From positions 1 to 21,827 of the forward strand of contig JAHZJY010000212.1 of the NCBI GenBank assembly GCA_022600695.1: a stretch of DNA of 21,827 bases. The letters are read 5' to 3'. Both the position numbers and the translations under genes were made by a program. Below the pieces are notes generated by a model, which was not told the origin of the DNA, did no database searches, and saw only the letters and a program-made list of their open reading frames with translations. Below are positions 20,692-21,827 of the stretch, piece by piece. The stretch is from Actinomycetes bacterium. Lineage in GTDB: Bacteria > Actinomycetota > Actinomycetes > Mycobacteriales > Mycobacteriaceae. Numbering within the stretch: the stretch's first letter is position 1; every line of letters begins with the position of its first letter.

Positions 20692-21717
20692 TCAGAACCG
20701 GGTGCCGTCGACTTCGTGGCCCGGTTTCTCGGCCATCAGACCGCGGTAGGCCTGCTCGACGGTAGCGCTGTGGTTGACCACCGCGTCGACTTCGCGCGCG
20801 ATGGGCATGTGCAGGCCGTACTTATCGGCGAATTCCATGATGACGCTGGCGGCCTTGACACCCTCGGCGACCTGGTTCATGCCGGCGGTGATCTCCTCGA
20901 CGGTCTTGCCTGAGCCCAATTCCTCGCCGACGTGCCGGTTGCGGCTGCGCTGGGAGGTGCAGGTGACGATCAGATCGCCCATCCCGGCCAGCCCGGCGAA
21001 GGTGTCGCGCTGCCCGCCCATGGCCTCGCCCAGTTTGGACATCTCCCGCACCGCCCGGGTCATCACCATGGCGCGGGTGTTCTCGCCGATGCCCAGCGAG
21101 TAGCCCATACCGACCGCGATCGCGTAGACGTTCTTCAGGGCTCCGGCGATCTCGACGCCGACGACGTCATCGCTGGTGTACGTCCGGAACCGGCTGGTGC
21201 GGAACATGCTCGCCAGATTTCCGGCGAGGTTGCGGTCCGGCATGGCCAGTACCGCCGCGGCCGCGTAGCCGCCGGCCACCTCCTTGGCGATATTCGGTCC
21301 GGCCAGGATGCCCGCCGGGTGGCCGGGCAGCACTTCCTCGACGATCTGACTCATCCGCATATTGGTGCCCTGCTCGAGGCCCTTGACCAGGCTGACCACC
21401 GGTACCCACGGCCGTAGCTCCTTGGCGAGCTCGGTGAGCACGCTCCGGAACCCGTGCGACGGGACTCCCATGACGATGACGTCCGCGCAGTGGGCGGCCT
21501 CGTTGAAATCGTTGGTGGCGCGCAGACTTTCGGGAAGCTCGACGTCGGCGCCGAGATAGTCGCTGTTGCGGTGGTTGGTGTTGATGTCCGCGGCGGTCTC
21601 GGCCGAGCGCACCCACTGCAGTGTCGGGCCGCGCCGGGCGCAGATGGAGGCGACGGTGGTTCCCCAGGAGCCTCCGCCGAGCACGACGACCTTGGGTTCG
21701 CGGCGATCAGAAGTCAT
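20692..21717 (-). CDS. gpsA: glycerol-3-phosphate dehydrogenase [NAD(P)+]
   Basis: A 341-residue enzyme that interconverts dihydroxyacetone phosphate and sn-glycerol 3-phosphate and so supplies the phospholipid backbone. The N-terminal nucleotide motif is VVVLGGGSWGTTVASICARRG. VSLVKGLEQGTNMRMSQ and LAGPNIAKEVAGGYAAA follow, then the catalytic Lys in GALKNVYAIAVGMGYSLGIGEN, and GLAGMGDLIVTCTSQRSRNRHVGEE in the substrate-binding domain. The length equals recalled Rv0564c (GpdA1). ATG 21717 is chosen over TTG 21726 because TACGTT lies seven bases before the ATG, giving a leaderless start, and because the TTG falls within that box. Confidence 0.95.
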   Translation of the reverse strand: MTSDRREPKVVVLGGGSWGTTVASICARRGPTLQWVRSAETAADINTNHRNSDYLGADVELPESLRATNDFNEAAHCADVIVMGVPSHGFRSVLTELAKELRPWVPVVSLVKGLEQGTNMRMSQIVEEVLPGHPAGILAGPNIAKEVAGGYAAAAVLAMPDRNLAGNLASMFRTSRFRTYTSDDVVGVEIAGALKNVYAIAVGMGYSLGIGENTRAMVMTRAVREMSKLGEAMGGQRDTFAGLAGMGDLIVTCTSQRSRNRHVGEELGSGKTVEEITAGMNQVAEGVKAASVIMEFADKYGLHMPIAREVDAVVNHSATVEQAYRGLMAEKPGHEVDGTRF

Positions 21718-21730
21718 GCCGACCAACGTA
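21718..21730 (-). promoter_or_regulatory. -10 box and leaderless start of gpsA
   Basis: On the minus strand TACGTT (21730-21725) is followed by seven bases and ATG 21717. This matches the arrangement at fadD8, the MFS gene, menG and menJ in this window. Confidence 0.55.
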
Positions 21731-21766
21731 GTGCCGACGGTGCCCGTTTACCGGAGGTTTGACGCG

Positions 21767-21778
21767 GCGGCATGCCGC
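21767..21778. terminator. perfect palindrome upstream of gpsA
   Basis: GCGGCATGCCGC is a perfect 12-bp palindrome in the 110 bp upstream of gpsA, near a second GC palindrome GGCCGGCC at 21787-21794. It could end a minus-strand gene entering from the right, or be an operator; the sequence does not decide. Confidence 0.3.
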
Positions 21779-21809
21779 GGTGTCGGGCCGGCCGGTCCGA
21801 AGCCCTGGA

Positions 21810-21827
21810 CTACCCGGCCAGTTCGGC
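21810..21827 (-). CDS. possible C-terminal end of a gene entering from the right edge
   Basis: On the minus strand the last bases read Ala-Glu-Leu-Ala-Gly-stop (TAG at 21812-21810). This could be the end of an upstream gene followed by the palindrome at 21767. Five codons are too few to identify it, and the frame is open by chance often enough that this is only a suggestion. Confidence 0.2.
   Translation of the reverse strand, partial: AELAG

Noticed and set aside
1..21827. CRISPR array, tRNA, rRNA, transposase or prophage genes
   Set aside because: No regularly spaced repeats, cloverleaf sequences or transposase/integrase motifs were seen; base composition is even apart from short spacers.

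Overview
The window looks like chromosome from a high-GC actinobacterium of the family Mycobacteriaceae, most likely a fast-growing Mycolicibacterium-type species. Several proteins match, by recall, Mycobacterium tuberculosis proteins in the Rv0542c-Rv0564c interval, often at almost the same length: MenE, PitA, FadD8, MenC, BpoC, MenD, MenG, MenJ, GrcC1, HtpX and GpdA1. Start sites are also of mycobacterial type, with a TANNNT or CANNNT -10 box placed 6-8 nt before the start codon. No searches were run; all homology statements come from reading the translations.

Layout. 1-1165 (minus): the visible N-terminal part of menE, preceded by a DUF3349 gene. 1439-3319 (plus): pitA, a small membrane protein, and a second DUF3349 gene, ending at a strong hairpin. 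3356-6966 (minus): a fadD8-type acyl-CoA ligase, a HAD hydrolase overlapping it by 4 nt, an SDR dehydrogenase and a VOC/glyoxalase-fold protein. 6997-14668 (plus): an MFS transporter, a FadD-type ligase, menC, the peroxiredoxin gene tpx, an alpha/beta hydrolase (bpoC type), menD and a two-TM DUF3592 protein. 14815-15706 (plus): a 62-aa small protein and menG. 15703-16953 (minus): menJ. 16975-18921 (plus): grcC1 and htpX. 18944-19957 (minus) and 20071-20640 (plus): two divergent exported proteins. 20692-21717 (minus): gpsA. No intergenic gap exceeds 300 bp. No tRNA, rRNA, insertion sequence or CRISPR array was seen.

How it works together. Most of the window serves menaquinone. MenD, MenC and MenE are successive steps of the classical route, the BpoC-type hydrolase is a candidate for the SHCHC synthase step, MenG methylates demethylmenaquinone, MenJ reduces one isoprene unit of the tail, and GrcC1 makes a polyprenyl diphosphate. 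Compared with M. tuberculosis, three things differ: menB and a toxin-antitoxin pair are missing between the SDR and fadD8 genes and a HAD gene is there instead; mgtA is missing between the DUF3592 gene and menG; and tpx is inserted between menC and bpoC. An MFS-FadD pair occupies the Rv0552 position. The pitA block is inverted relative to menE and flanked by two DUF3349 paralogues.

Nothing here is clearly a new defence or mobile system. The most unusual signals are two very compact divergent promoters (30 bp and 21 bp, the second with overlapping -10 boxes), a textbook extracytoplasmic-stress promoter before htpX, the duplicated DUF3349 genes around pitA, and tpx inside the menaquinone operon.
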